Translations under genes and position numbers: made by a program
In this document: in pieces, positions 14,368 through 26,903 of the stretch
Numbering within the stretch: the stretch's first letter is position 1
Layout: each line of letters begins with the position of its first letter
The notes under the pieces: generated by a model
Databases searched by the model: none
The model's input: only the letters and a program-made list of their open reading frames with translations
What the model was told of the DNA's origin: nothing
Assembly (NCBI RefSeq): GCF_002078875.1
Contig: NC_034409.1
Span: 14,981,111-15,045,110 of the forward strand
Length of the DNA: 64,000 nt
DNA from: Numida meleagris
Lineage: Eukaryota; Chordata; Aves; Galliformes; Numididae
Reading direction: 5' to 3'

Positions 14368-14405
14368 TTTTTCTCTTTTTCAGTCTGAATTGAAAAAGAG
14401 AAAAA
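14368..14405. repeat. Perfect 15-bp inverted repeat, 8-nt loop
   Basis: TTTTTCTCTTTTTCA (14368-14382) and TGAAAAAGAGAAAAA (14391-14405) are exact reverse complements around GTCTGAAT. The arms are pyrimidine on one strand and purine on the other. It sits just after an AAATTT-rich stretch (14349-14367). It could be a relic of a small element, or chance in AT-rich DNA. Confidence 0.7.
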
Positions 14406-15780
14406 ACAAATTACAGCAGTTTTTCAGGCCCCATGGGTCGTCTAAACTAAATATTAATAAAGTAAACAAAGGAGTGAGCGTACAACAGATTGTAGCCAAA
14501 AGTTCCCACTGAGACTTTCATTGAGCTCCATTTTTTTTACTCTAATTCTAATAAATTTCCATTTTTCCCTGTTTACACTTTTAAATGCACCAGCTTGTGA
14601 CAGGAACAGGGATAGTTCATTTGGAAACAAGGGTAGAGGCTAAGGCAAAAACAAATTCTAAGCTAACATCTTGGCAGAAAAACGTACAGAAGGTGTAAGG
14701 CTTGAAGTGCTCTCTTCGGGAAACAGAATGCAATATCTATATGAGTGCTAACATGGTAACAGCTGGAAAGATCAGCTCAAGAGTAGGTTACTGATTAGGT
14801 TGGAAGGAACTCTGAGTCATCAGCTTTTTTGATGCTCTTTTCAGTAAAAAAAAAATAAATAATTCTTGAAATTTCCCTGACTACAGTTTCCTTTTAAGTG
14901 TCATTCCTCACCTTAAAAGAAAAAAAAAAAGCTTTCAGGTTCCAAACTGATTAATGCTCTGCAGTGCGATTAGTTAGGTGATGAGGAGGGTTAAAAGGAA
15001 TGGTTGTTTGCTTGAAACCACGCTGCAGGCTGTGGGTATGCCAAAGTCAGCCTTAGCACCTCCTGCTTTGTTTCCAAGGCAGTTACTGTGCCAGGGGAAA
15101 GCACAACAAGATCCTCATTTTCCTCTGTCTCAAAGATTCAGGCAAACCTCCCCAGCTCGTTGCCCTGCTCAGGTTTTGGCAGGCCAGCTTCTCGGTCATT
15201 GTGTCCCTTCAGTCATCGTGGCTGCTTCTCCCAGTGGCATCATGTGAATTGCCTCTGGTCTCTGTATCCTGCTTTGCCGTGGCTTCTCTGATTTGAAAGG
15301 AGTTCATTACCATGGTTTCTCTCTTCTGTACAAAACATGTCATACAGAGCCAAAGCACACTCCTCTTTTTTTTGTTTTGTTTCCCCACACGCCACTGCTT
15401 GTCCTGTTCAAAGGCATTCTTAACTGCTGCTTTCTTTGTGCAAGTACTCGATCATATGGATTTTCCATCACCAAACCTCTGAATCAAAGAACGTGGTACC
15501 AAGGGAAAGATGGTGGCTTTTTTTCTTTTTATAGACAGAAGAAAATTGTTTTGTTTTCACGATTCCCAGACGACCACCCCTACTTTCTTGTCAAAACAAC
15601 ATGAGAAAAAAAATCTTTATTCTGAATGATTCTGTATGGATTAAAAAGATCATTTCAAGGGGCTGTTCATTTGAAATCTGTACTTCCTGAGAAAACAAAA
15701 AACCTCTTTCTGTTTGAGTAGGCATGGAAAAACTCTTTACATTCCCTTAAATCTCTGGAACTGAAAAGACTGTGTCTAAG

Positions 15781-15812
15781 CTATTGTATTGTATTTTTAT
15801 TGTATTGTATTT
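15781..15812. repeat. TTGTA-type short tandem repeat
   Basis: Repeated TATTGTATTGTA units with a T-rich interruption, immediately upstream of the truncated CR1 at 15815. It may be the AT-rich site into which the CR1 inserted. Confidence 0.5.
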
Positions 15813-15814
15813 GC

Positions 15815-15984
15815 TCTGTCCCTGGAGGTGTTCAAGACTAGGACTGAGGAGGCCCTGGGCAGCCTGGTCTAGTCTCAGGTCTGGATGTTGGTGGCCCTGC
15901 CTGTGGCAGGGGGGTTGGAACTTGATGATCCTTGGGGTCGCTTCCAACCCAAGCCATCCTATGATTCTACAATCTATGATTCTG
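15815..15984 (+). mobile_element. CR1 3' tail fragment
   Basis: The sequence starts within CCTGGAGGTGTTCAAGACTAGG (ORF2 C-terminal coding). It continues through the GGCAGCCTGGTCTAGT region and the CAGGGGGGTTGGAACTTGATG segment, and ends in octamer-like ATTCTAC/ATGATTCTG at 15984. It directly follows a TTGTA-rich simple repeat (15781-15812). Confidence 0.85.
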
Positions 15985-18900
15985 TTAGAGCAAGTTGTCT
16001 TGCTAGACTGTTGGATGTATTTGCTGTAGAATACCAAAAAAAGGCTCAGACTGAGATATTAGGCAAGCTGACAATCTTTTCTCTTCTTGTTTGATGGGTG
16101 ACTGACATTAAAAAAAAAAAGAAAGAAAAAGGCTCAAGCAACCATTTGAGATGTCTCAAAGAAACAGAGAACTCAGTGAGGTGAGGAGCTTCCCCTAATG
16201 CTTCAAATTATTCTTCTGGTGTTAGTGGAAACATCATAAAAATGTGGGGGAGAGCTTGGTACATAGGTGTAATGGGTTTGTGTTTGTTCAGGATAAATGC
16301 TACAGTTCTGAGATCAAAACTACTTCTGGTATTTTTTTTTATTTTGTAAATCTTTCAAAAAGAAAAAATAATGAAGTTGACACTTTCAGAAAATAATAAA
16401 TGTAAGACTGGGGGAGAAAATGCTTGTTTTAGAATATCACTCCTGTGCAGAAAGCCACAGCTAGCGCATATATAGATGTGGTCACTTTCCCCAGATGCTG
16501 CAGAGGATGCTGGACTGGAAGCTGCCTTTCTATAATGGAAGGCCAAATGAGAGGAGTGGTTCCTATGCCTGCCTTCTGCTCTCCAGATTACCAGCCTGAC
16601 ATCCTTCCTTGTCCCACTTGTGCCAGTAGCGCAGTTCTCTGAAGCAATGTCTGGGTGGAAGAGAAGGCAATGACTAGCATTAGGATAAGAACTGCTATGA
16701 AAAGCTAATCTGTAGGGTGAGCTGAAGTGATGCTATACTGATGAGTAACTTCTTGCTTGGTAAGCTTGCTTTTTCAGTAACACTCTTCTACAGCAAGAAC
16801 ACAAAATGTGGCAGCAACCCTATGCAGTCTTAAGCTGTTGCCACAAGCTGTCACCTTGATTACTTGACAAAAAGGTATTTAAACCTGTAAATGGCCTTGG
16901 CACAGCCCATTTGTTGTTCTCTTTTTTTTGAACACAAAGCCGAACTCCCAAATCTCAATGTTTTTTCCCTTTTTCTTATGAGAATGAACGTCTGGTTAGG
17001 TATAACATTTAGACAAAGCTCAGAAAAAGCCAATTAAACACAGCAATCCTTTGTGCAATGTCACCTTCTACAACAGCAGTATCCTTATTTTCCCATTGCT
17101 CTTTATTGCTGCCATTTTGCACTTTGGCTAGAACCCACTTTGGCTGCCCTTTACTAAAGTGTATTATGAACCCTGGTAAACATACGCATTAAGGAAATTT
17201 TCTTCAGATAAAGTAATTATCTGAAGCCGCAGCACAAAAAAATTCGAGCAAATCTACTCATTAAATTGATGATGACGTTAGTAGGTCTCATCCTTTTGAC
17301 TTCATTTTTATTCATGGCTAGAAGAAGAAAAACAAACATCTCAGTGATATCTCAAGTTCAAGTGCAGGAATGAGAAAACAAGAGCAGGAAGGGAGAAGGA
17401 TCATGAAAAAAAACCACTGACTTTTAGAGTCAAACTTCTATTTTTACCACTGTAAAATTTGCCAAGTGTTAAATTTTATTTTTTGTGACGCATCTTTGGC
17501 ATCATCTATTTCCCTTGATTTTGTTGCTTTGTGCTATTTTAATCTATAGTAATAAATAAGAGGAAATAGCAGTTATCGGAAACTACTGAACTACAGTTTT
17601 AGTTTCCAGAAGATGTATTTTCAGTATAAAAATGTGTTTAATTCTTTTTTCATCCATTAGTTTAGAACCATTCTCTGCTGTGGACAACTATGATTTATTT
17701 GCCTACAGTTACTTAGTTTTAAGATGATTGTAGTGTATGAGCACAACAAAAAATGGGTAGCAGGATTGAAGATAGGGAAAGGCAAAAATAGGATAAGGCT
17801 AGATAATTTTAAGGAAAAGCATAAAGCTGTTTCTGTTTATAAAAAACAGACATTGTCAAAAGTTGTTTGGGTTTTTAACTGAATTTATAAAGCTCCTTTA
17901 ATACAGAGATAATGATTTCTCTTATGTCTTTCAGTCAGTTTATTGGTTTATAAACCTGAAGGCTGTGAATTTTATGAAAGAAAATCCTTTAATTTTGTGT
18001 ATACCTATTCGTTTATGCCATTGCTATGATACAGATTTGTAGTGAAACTTTTAAGTCTCTGATATAAACCAGTATGATCATGATGCAGTTAGTCAGAAAT
18101 ATGAAAAAAATACAAGTGCTTACTGAATTTAGCTGCCTGGAAAGGTCTAGGCAGACTTTAATGTGTGGCCTTGGACTTTCTGCAGGGACACACTGCAGGC
18201 ACACAATCCGATTTTTGCAATTAAGTTTTGCTGAGAGTTCATGGCTCCCTCTGAGTTGCAAGCCATTGTCTGGGAACAGCTGCTTTAATTTCGAGCTATT
18301 CATTTTAATGTCTTCTTTTCAATTGTTTTGTACGATGCCTTACTGTGAATAGGGTTTTATGTAACTTCCAGCAAATATCAGATGGATCAGGAATTGTTAA
18401 AATCCTTGCATTAGTTCCTTATGGAACTTCTGCCTCCTTTCCTGCTACAATGAGCATTGTTGTTGATTCAAAATTCAAGACTTGAGCTTGATTAAGAACT
18501 CTGTAGGAAGTTGATGGGGAATATGATATCTCACAGGCATTCAGCAGTGTGGGTTCCTGAAGGATACTGCAGAATCTGTTGTGGAAAAAGTCTTTTAAGC
18601 CCGAAGCCTTCCTGCTTAGGTGGGGTGCAGAGCACGAAGACTTGAGGGCTGTTGTTTGTGAATTAAGTTTGAGATAGTAGCATTTTCCATTTGACTTGGA
18701 GCCGAGAAGTCTGTGAGTGTTTTGGAGCTGAGGGAGGTTCCCAGCTAGCACTAATACTGGTTCTTCTTGTCCCTCTGCCGAGGAAATGTCCCTTGGGCTA
18801 CTGAGCCCTTTGGTGTAGTTGTCTGCCTTGTAGTGCCACACGTCTTGCTTGAGAATACCTTACCTTGACTTTGGTTCTGTTTATCAGTGACTGACTTAGA

Positions 18901-19721
18901 GATGTGTTGAAGGTCATGTTGTGGCTGTGTGGCAGGATAGGTATGGCTGCGTCCTGTCTGCATGCAATGTTACTTGGACCCCAACTGGAAAAAATGTACT
19001 AGATTCAGCTGTTAATTGACAAAGAAGCAAAGTTAAGTGGTGACAAAAATCCCCTTTTTTTTTTAAATGAAAATAACTCTTCCTCTAGCAAGTACAACTA
19101 TTTTTCAGTGAGGAAAACTCTACCTAAGACAGTTAGCTGGGTCTGCTGTTGAAACCATTCACAGAAAGTCAGCTCCTCAAGAGTCAAAACTATGTATATA
19201 AATTGTTCTTCACTAACAGACCTGTCCAGGTTTTGGTTTTGAATCGGTGCATGTAATACTTTCTGTATGTTGAGGGAGGACTTTGATGAAAACATGAAAC
19301 CATAACCATAAAATACAGATCCTTATCGCCTCCAGTTATGACTTCTGAAGTAACCTTTCGAAAACATTGGGAGCTTTGCGAAAAGAAACAGAAACGATAT
19401 TTTGTGATAACTGCGTGTACCTTCAGTTTCAGCAGATGTGCAATCTGTTAGTATGGTGTAGGGGAACTGTACATCTGCCATCCATTGCACTGTGCACTGT
19501 GTCCAAAAATTGTTTCATGTTTTTGTCTGGTGCTTCATGAAAATCATACATGCAGTACAGTATGCAAAATCAGAACTGAACTGATCAAGTGGTTCAAAAC
19601 TGATTGAAATAACTCAAGCTTGTCTGAAACTAAGGTGCAAGACCTGTTGTGCCTGGGAACATTGTCTTGATAGAGATCACTTAAGAACTGTTACGTATTT
19701 TTTTGTTTGTTTTTTTTTAAG
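15985..19721. other. Intronic sequence up to the first SLC2A13 exon
   Basis: No coding exon recognised. It is AT-rich with scattered A runs (16109-16130). An open frame on the minus strand at 18419-18841 (140 codons) is the longest here, but it does not resemble any family and lacks supporting signals. The last 20 bases form the T-rich acceptor tract of the exon at 19722. Confidence 0.65.
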
Positions 19722-19830
19722 CTGGACCTGTGATCTGCAGAATGCTAACATACCCTCCAACTCGAAGAGCCTTAATTGTGGGTTGTGGTCTGCAGATGTT
19801 TCAACAACTGTCAGGGATTAACACCGTCAT
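19722..19830 (+). CDS. SLC2A13: SLC2A13 internal exon: TM7 with QQLSGIN substrate motif
   Basis: This 109-nt exon has 2 bases completing a split Ala codon, 35 full codons, and 2 bases of a split Met codon. The product runs from GPVICRML through the end of the central cytoplasmic loop (YPPTRRAL) into TM7 ([18 protein letters not shown]). QQLSGIN is the GLUT-family TM7 motif whose glutamines and asparagine contact the substrate in GLUT1/GLUT3 structures. The residues match my memory of vertebrate HMIT almost exactly. The acceptor follows a T-rich tract (19701-19719) and its AG is at 19720-19721. The donor is GTATGT at 19831. The start was chosen because it restores the Ala codon expected before GPVIC. 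Read-through past the donor stays open to 19924 and then stops. Confidence 0.95.
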
Positions 19831-19959
19831 GTATGTATCTGCTGCTTGCTTCTCTTTTAAAATTATTGAAAAAAAGAGAATTGGACCAATAGCAGTTGTA
19901 GATGGCCTTCTGGACAAAATTTGAAATATGAAAACTTGAGTGTGAGAGCTCTAATGCTG

Positions 19960-22271
19960 GTTTTAAATCTGAATATTGACATATTTGGCATCTCAGAAAA
20001 ATGGTGCAAGATGTTAGGATAAGGATAAACATTTATATAAAGATGACATTGCAAACCACTCTGAGTGAGACATTGTTATATGTTAGGGTTTACAATCCAA
20101 GCTATGAAAGCATAGATGAGAAGGTACTCATGGCTTGAATTTGTGTGCAAATAAATCAAAATACTGTGGGTATGAGGCTGTTGACCACGTAAACAGGATT
20201 GAAAATCACTATGAAGTGCTAAAGAAGGTAAGATGCTGAGGGAAGAAGCATTTGTCTTATTATATGTTCTATTACGTGTACAAAGACTCAGCAAATGTAG
20301 AGGTGAAGAAGAATATATTCGGTTTTCTGAAAAGCTGTCAGCTCATGTGAGGAGTAACTCTTGACAAATGTGCAATGCGCAAGACCTACTTTAAGATGAA
20401 ATTACTGCTGAGCTTCCCTTCAAGAGTAACCATAACAATCATGATTTCTCTGTTATTTAAGAGGAAGTCTAAAATACATTGCAGTAACATTTTTCGGAGA
20501 GACTACATCTGAACCAGGAAGCTGGTTAGGAAATAGTTAAAAGGAACAGCTAAAATAATAAAGCTTTTAGTGTATTGAGAGCTACCATATTAAATATTAA
20601 ATATCTACCATCTATTATAAGGGGAAAAAAAAAACAACAAACAGTATTGTTAAACTGCAAAGGAGGGAAGTCCAAAATAGACTTTATAAAGAGTGACATT
20701 ATAAAGCGGAAATTGTAACCCAAGGTGGAAAAGAAGAGAATGCATAACTGCTAAGTTATCTGTGAAAATCAGAAGACAGGCACAGAAGGAGCTCTGAAGA
20801 AATCTCAGGCACAGCAGAGGCAAGCGACCTGGGGTCTTTAGGCTCAGTATGGGTCAAGGCGTGAGAACAGTAGCAGGAGATAAATCCGTAGCAGCAAACC
20901 TTAAGACCCTTGTTGCATCTGTGTTGTTTATGGAGGATATATGAAAATTCCTACACTAGAGCTTACTTAAGATGTCTCACATGGTCTGTTTCAAATTGTA
21001 GTATTAGGGGAAGAAATTTTAGAACAAGCAGATTAAAATGAATAACAAATTGTGTGGATCTAATCAAGGTGCATCAACAGGTCTGGACTATTTCAAATGC
21101 GTAATAACAGAATTTGGAAAGGTAGCTTGCTCTGTCCAGCCCAGAAAATTTTATTTCTCTCCATACCGAAATGAAAACTGTTATAGAATCAAAGGAGAAG
21201 ATGTATGTTTATGAATATGAAAAACGTATACACAGGGAAAGTAAGATAATGAAAAAGAGCCAACGTGGTTGTTGGGTGCAGACTATAGCTTGCAGCTCTG
21301 TTGGGTAGGAGAGTTGGTGGGCATGTAAGGACTGTGCCATACGATCCAACCACACTCGTCCATGTCAGCCAGAGTTTCTTCAAGACATCGCATGGTCACA
21401 AAAGTAAGAAAATAATCCTCCTGGGTTAATAACTTTTTAAGGAGAATCAAAGGATAAGAAGAAAATATCACAGTGGAGGAAAGTCCCACGTAGAATCCTA
21501 CAGGAATCTATGTGGAGATCTTTTCTGTTTGGCATTTTTGACTTTATGAAGGAGGCTAAACAGCAAAAATCCAGCTTGTACTCATACACTGTTCAGAAGA
21601 TTAATATCCCCAAATCTGTGAAAATGAACTGTTTTGGGAGAATAACACAAAATAACAAGTGAAGTGGCAGAAGTGTTAATTTTACAATATTGTGCAGTAA
21701 TGCTTGCCAGCGGGAATTATCTAGAGATCTTGAAACTGAATAGAATTCAATATAAACACAACATTGATATCCACGATCAGTCTGGAACAGTACAAACAGC
21801 TGTAGATGTCCTTTTTAAAATATGGATAAACCAAGTTGTATATGGGGTTGTATATGGATACCTGTATTTGAACAGGATAGTTAGAGCTCTGCAGCTGGGA
21901 AAAGAAATAAGTTGAGAAGAAATGCATTATCCATAAAATTACTAATGCTGTGCAGAAGTTGGGGAAGTTATGATTGTTAATTAATTCTTATATCAGTTTT
22001 GTTGACTCCTGGTTCTTACCTAACAGTAGGTTTAAAATAAACACAAGGAAACATTTTTTCATGCAATGCATAGTTACAGTGGACCTCATTGCCACGGGAT
22101 GTTAGATGTTTGCCCAGGGAGGTGGTTGAGTCACCATCCCTGGAGGTGTTCAAGAAACATTTAGATATAGTGTTGAGAGACATGGTTTAGTGGGGTTATT
22201 GGTGGTAGGTGGATGGTTGGACTGGATGATCTTGTAGGTCTTTTCCAACCTAGCTAATTCTATGGTTCTAT
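19960..22271 (+). mobile_element. Old, heavily eroded CR1, near full ORF2 span
   Basis: Several eroded landmarks appear in CR1 order on one strand. At 19972-20010 the frame reads NIDIFGISEKWCK, like the endonuclease motif DIIGISETWW. At about 20880-20965 a stretch parallels the ORF2 segment around LFASVF...ED...IPTPE. At 21494-21538 fifteen codons (NPTGIYVEIFSVWHF) line up with the RT palm [15 protein letters not shown]. From about 22030 the text (CACAAGGAAACATTTTTTCA, GACCTCATTGCCACGGGATG) matches an older amniote CR1 type. It ends in a CR1 tail, TTCTATGGTTCTATG, at 22271. Every frame is broken. The middle part is inferred from order and spacing. Confidence 0.62.
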
Positions 22272-24426
22272 GTTACGGATGCCAAAAGTAGAAATAAGTC
22301 TAGAAGTTAATTAGGGAACTTGATATAATAAAAATTATTGAAGTATTAGTATAGTTGATATGGATGCAACCTCTGGCCAAGGACAGTCATTCTCTCATGT
22401 TGGTTCTTGCTACTTTGGGGATGTTTTCCTAGGCGAGTTCCAAAACCTGACAGTTCACAAGGTTTGTGACTCTGCTAGGTTGACTCTGCTTATTTTAACC
22501 TTCATATGTTTTAAAATCTCAAACTACTTTCTCTGTAGGAGGTTTTACAAATAGTTTGGAATTGCCCTAATTTGCTTTTGGATGTGTAGGTGGACAGAAT
22601 TACAATAAAACATTTCTGAATCCTGACTTTAAAAGAAGAAAATGCCTATAATAAACACGTGAAGGCACTGTTGTTAAAGGCCTGACTTGTAAACCATTTG
22701 CAATATTGAATATTTTTTAATAATCTTGTATAAGAACATTTTTATTTATCAAGTATGCAAGATAAACATTTTCCTATCAAAGGATATTTTTCAAATGCAA
22801 GTAAGCAGCTGTCTGTTGATGGTTTGCTTGCATAGAACCTGATGATTGCTTTTAATGCAGTAATTAAATGGTACCTTGTGGAACTGTCAGATTGTATTAA
22901 CTCTCTAAAGAGTATTTTGCTCTCCATAACATTTGGTTCTGTCATTCTGGGGCTGCTGTTTTGTAGCAGCAGGAAAATGGAGGTTGTAGGATTGTGTGGG
23001 TTTTGCTGGTTTAGCAAACTCAGTTACCAAAACCCATTGTTCACAAAAAATGTTGTGATGGTTGTTCACTCTAAACTATTGGTGCTGCTGAGTGTCCTCC
23101 TTTGTTACTATCCCTCTTTATATGCTGCAGGAGAAGGATCTTATCACCCTGACTTGTTGTTGCCTGCCTTTCCCTCGTAGAGGATTGAGCAGCCTCCAGT
23201 TTGCCCCTTTCTCTTTACGTATTTCCACGGCGCTCTTCTGCACTGTGACCACTGAACCTGGCGGCCTGCATGATGGGCCCCAGCTTGTTCTAATCTTTTA
23301 ACTTGGGACTTTCCATTGCTTCTGATGCAAAAAAAAATTGTTAAATCTTGTATTTTAGTGTAAGAAAGTAATTAGCAATTGTCAGAGGAGTGAGTTTGTG
23401 TGGACCTGAAAAACTATTAAATAAGTGAATAATAGTAATAGTGATAAAATAAAAATTACAAAGCAGGAAAATCAAATGAAAATACAAGGAAGAAAGTAGT
23501 TGTATAATAATTAAAAAGTATGGATGTTAGAAGCAGGGAATTGTGTAGAGGAGTTTTGCAGAGGCCAAAAAATCATCATCAAGTGTCTCCAGGAGAAGAA
23601 GAGATCGTAAAAAGCAGGAAATAAACCCTAAAGCTCAGGGAGACAACAAAAATCTAGACCTTCAATGTTTAAGGGTTCAGAAATCTCTTACCGAATTTCT
23701 AACTAGAAAACATTCATCAGTTGTGAATCCAGTGACTAACAAAGTCCATATATAGTTGGATTTCTCTTGAGAATGGTGAAAGAAAGAACTCAAAGAACAT
23801 TGGTAAGAATTCTTGAGGACTGTGCTCTTGCCATGCTGTTGTGCAATAAGCTGATGTAGTTTCATATTGTGTCAGCCATGTATGTGCATAACATCCAACC
23901 GTGGGGAACCAGGAACTGCAGTCCTGAACAAGATGTTACTGAAATGGTGAGAACAGCGTGCAGAGCAACCTCTGCATTGAGGAGGTGGATCTAAAAAAGA
24001 CGCAAAATGTAAAAATAGGCTAAGGAGCGTGTGACTCTCATGGGAACAAATGCTAGCATGATCGATGTAGTCATTTAAAGAATGAAGCTCAGTGACCTAT
24101 TACTTTGATTCCTTTTTTTCCCCTAAGAACAAGAATACCACTGCTGGAGGTGGTGCCCAATGTAGAAAAAAATGTTTCCTATTTGTCAAAGCTTTTGCCA
24201 GCTTAACTGACCTGTAAAAGGTACAGTCAGACAATTTTAGGCAACCATCTCTAACGCGGCTGCAAGCAGATCTGAAATGGTTTAACTTTCCAGTTTCTTG
24301 TCATTCTGGTATTTTCTCTTCTAGAAAACAGAACCTCACTCTTTCAAGCCTAGTTTAACAAATCTGTCTGACAAGATACTGAGAAAGGCCCTGGGAAGGA
24401 AGTTGTATTCCAGAATACAACTGAAT
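22272..24426. other. Intronic sequence, no gene seen
   Basis: No recognised exon or element. Open frames at 22842-23180 and 23092-23301 overlap in a GC-richer patch (23100-23290) but match nothing I know and lack convincing splice borders. Confidence 0.6.
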
Positions 24427-24850
24427 ATGGCTGGAGCACCTCTCCTACGAGGAAAGGTTGAGGGAGCTGGGCTTGTTTAGTTTGGAGAAGAGAAGGCTCC
24501 GGGGAGACCTCATTGTGGCCTTCCAATACTTGAAGGGAGCATATAAACAGGAGGGGAAATTATTGTTCATGCGGGTGGATAGCGATAGGACAAGGGGGAA
24601 TGGTTTTAAACTGAGATGGGGAGATTTAGGTTAGATATTAGGAGGAAGTTTTTCACACAGAGGGTGGTGACACACTGGAACAGGTTGCCCAAGGAGGTTG
24701 TGGATGCCCTGTCCCTGGAGGCATTCAAGGCCAGGCTGGATGTGGCTCTGGGCAGCCTGGTCTAGTGGTTGGCAACCCTGCTCTCACTAGAGGGGTTGAG
24801 ACTAGATGATCTTTGAGATCCTTTTCAACCCCGGCCATTCTATGATTCTA
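24427..24850 (+). mobile_element. CR1 3' end, about 0.42 kb
   Basis: It begins in the ORF2 segment coding for [28 protein letters not shown], then [18 protein letters not shown] and the HWNRLPKE region, then the 3' UTR and ATTCTATGATTCTA at 24850. It belongs to the same subfamily as 11451-11741 and 52592-52908 by their shared GGTCTAGTGGTTGGCAACC segment. Confidence 0.88.
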
Positions 24851-25919
24851 ATAGTAAGTGCTACAAGTTAGCTATCTAATAATAACATGCCTGAGAAGTG
24901 TGTTGAAACAGAGTTATACAGGTACGTTCTAGCCCACAGTGACTATTCTTAAAACATGGGAGAAGAAAACCATTTTATGGCAAAACTATAAGCTCAATTT
25001 TCCCAGTTCCTTCTTTTAATAATAATAACAGTGAAAGGCAGAAAATAATTTTTGGGAGTAGGAAGAAGACAAGGCTTGAAGGATTTAGCTATTTCAGATT
25101 ATCTGGTGAAAAACTTCAGTAGAGGAGACAGAAGCAGAGACTTCAGTCAGTGTTTTAGCTGTATTCTCAATTCTTAGCAAGACTGGCTTCTGAAAACATT
25201 CCTGATACTATGCAGCTTTACTGCACTCGAAAGAAAAAAAAAATCATGGGCAAGAAAGCTTTTGGAAAAATCTCCAGTTCCCTTGAATACTAAGCAGCAA
25301 TTTCGCCATAATTGGAGGCAGCTCAGTATTGTCTTGTCAGAACTTCATGAAGGTATTGTCGCGTGTACTGGCATTCTTGGGACCAGCTGATGTGCCTTCA
25401 CATAGAATGTGCCCCAGAGACCAGATGTCTGAGGTAAGAGACAGCTGTAACATCTTGATTATCTCTGTTCTCACAAAACTTTAAGAAAAGTGGACTTCAT
25501 AAAAGCGAGACAAAATATTGTGTTCTGCAGCTGAAACAGTAAGCTTAATGTGATGTTAATTTAGTCATTGGCTATTATCTTTTCACATTGTGCTAGAAAA
25601 GCTTTCTGTAGCGCAAATGTGGTGTAATGTATCAACAAGGAGCACTTAAGGCCTTCAGCATTTTTGTTAACATTTAGGCTCCTATTTTTGCTTGCATGTA
25701 TGATCTGTTTTTCCTAGTTAATAAAATGTCCTTTTGTTGTTAAGATTTCCTTGCATCTCCTAAAAGTTAAGTGAATCCACATGTAAAATATATTAATGTC
25801 TAGGTTTGGTCCACAGATGCGTTTGAACTTTACCAGTCTTGGGTTTTTAATCTGTGCAAGTGGCAAGTGAACAAAAGAAAAGAAAAAGATGATAAAAACA
25901 AGCATCTTTTTCCAGCTGG

Positions 25920-26160
25920 CAAGAAATAGGAAGTGGAAGAAATTACTATATGGAGAAGGAGAAAGACTCAAAGCAATGAGAGACGAGAAAAAACTGTAGA
26001 AAAGAAAGAACAAGACAAAAGAGGACAAGAGGAGGTTGTACAACAAATGGAAATTGAAGGTTTGAAGATAAGTTAAGAATACTAAAAACAATTAATGGGA
26101 GAAGTGAATGAATACCATACTGAATGTAAATGAGAGAAAGAAAGAGAAAAGGAATGAGGC
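25920..26160. repeat. Purine-rich low-complexity tract
   Basis: The + strand is dominated by A and G (AGAAAGAA, GAGGACAAGAGGAGG, GAGAGAAAGAAAGAGAAAAGG types) for about 240 bases, with some pyrimidine interruptions. The complementary strand is polypyrimidine. Confidence 0.6.
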
Positions 26161-26808
26161 TGGCAAGAAGCCAGGATACTTCTGAAGTGTAATGGATGCT
26201 AGAGAGTAATTTAATAATATCAAAGAATATTTCCCGACAGGTTTAATAGCTGGGTCTGTTGTGCAGCAATTACAGAGCTCCAGCCTGTGAGGAGCTGTAA
26301 ACTTTGGCTCCTGCAGCTGCTGAGCACCAGGCAGTATTCACCTGTCCCCAGCAGTGCAGCTGCCCCAGGAGAGCAACGTGTGATTTAACCCTCAGGGACT
26401 GGGAAAGTCAAGATAGAGAAATTCCACTTTGAATTCCAGTTCATAAGCTTCTTTTTAAAACAAAATACAGAGTAGGTGGCTTAGAACAGTGGCTACAGAT
26501 AAACCCTTGGTATTTGGCTTGAAGATCAGTAAAAAGTGTCTCATTAGATGTTATTTATTCAGGATTTTGTGAACTACAATAGAAGTAGTAACAACCTTTT
26601 CTCCTCTGGCTTCAGCAGCCATAGAGAGTTTCAGAATTTAAAAATGAATTTATTAATAAATTATGCCAGATTTAAAATCAGTAAACTGGTCGTTGAAATG
26701 AGACTTTACTAGACCACTGACTGTTGGTTTGCATATTGGAAACCAGTTGTTGACATCTGTAAACAGAGGTTGTACAGGAAAAAAGTAACAGCAGGTCACA
26801 TTTTTTTA

Positions 26809-26903
26809 CTGAGGGACATGATTTAGTGGGAAATATTGGTGATAGTGGACAGTTGGACTGGATGATCTTAGAGGTCTTTTCCAACCTTGGTGATTCTATG
26901 ATT
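26809..26903 (+). mobile_element. CR1 tail scrap
   Basis: About 95 bp matching the last part of a CR1: GAGGGACATGATTTAGTGGG, GTTGGACTGGATGATCTTAG, TCTTTTCCAACCTTGG, then ATTCTATGATTTT. It resembles the tail of the old copy ending at 22271 more than the young GGTCTAGTGG subfamily. Confidence 0.8.

Larger units (their letters stand above)
11742..15814. other. Intronic sequence, no gene seen
   Basis: AT-rich intron. It contains a tiny CR1-like scrap at 12128-12172 and a perfect inverted repeat at 14368-14405. The frames at 14978-15247 and 15293-15604 are open but unrecognised and show no splice borders that would make them exons. Confidence 0.65.

Noticed and set aside
14788..14825. GGTTGGAAGGAACTCTGAGTC, similar to a CR1 minus-strand tail
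   Set aside because: Too short, with no ATTCTATG octamer and no continuation.
18419..18841. 140-codon minus-strand open frame
   Set aside because: No recognisable domain, no splice or promoter support, and composition like the surrounding intron.
25714..26091. 125-codon minus-strand frame rich in Phe/Leu/Ser that could look like a membrane protein
   Set aside because: It is the translation of a low-complexity polypyrimidine strand.
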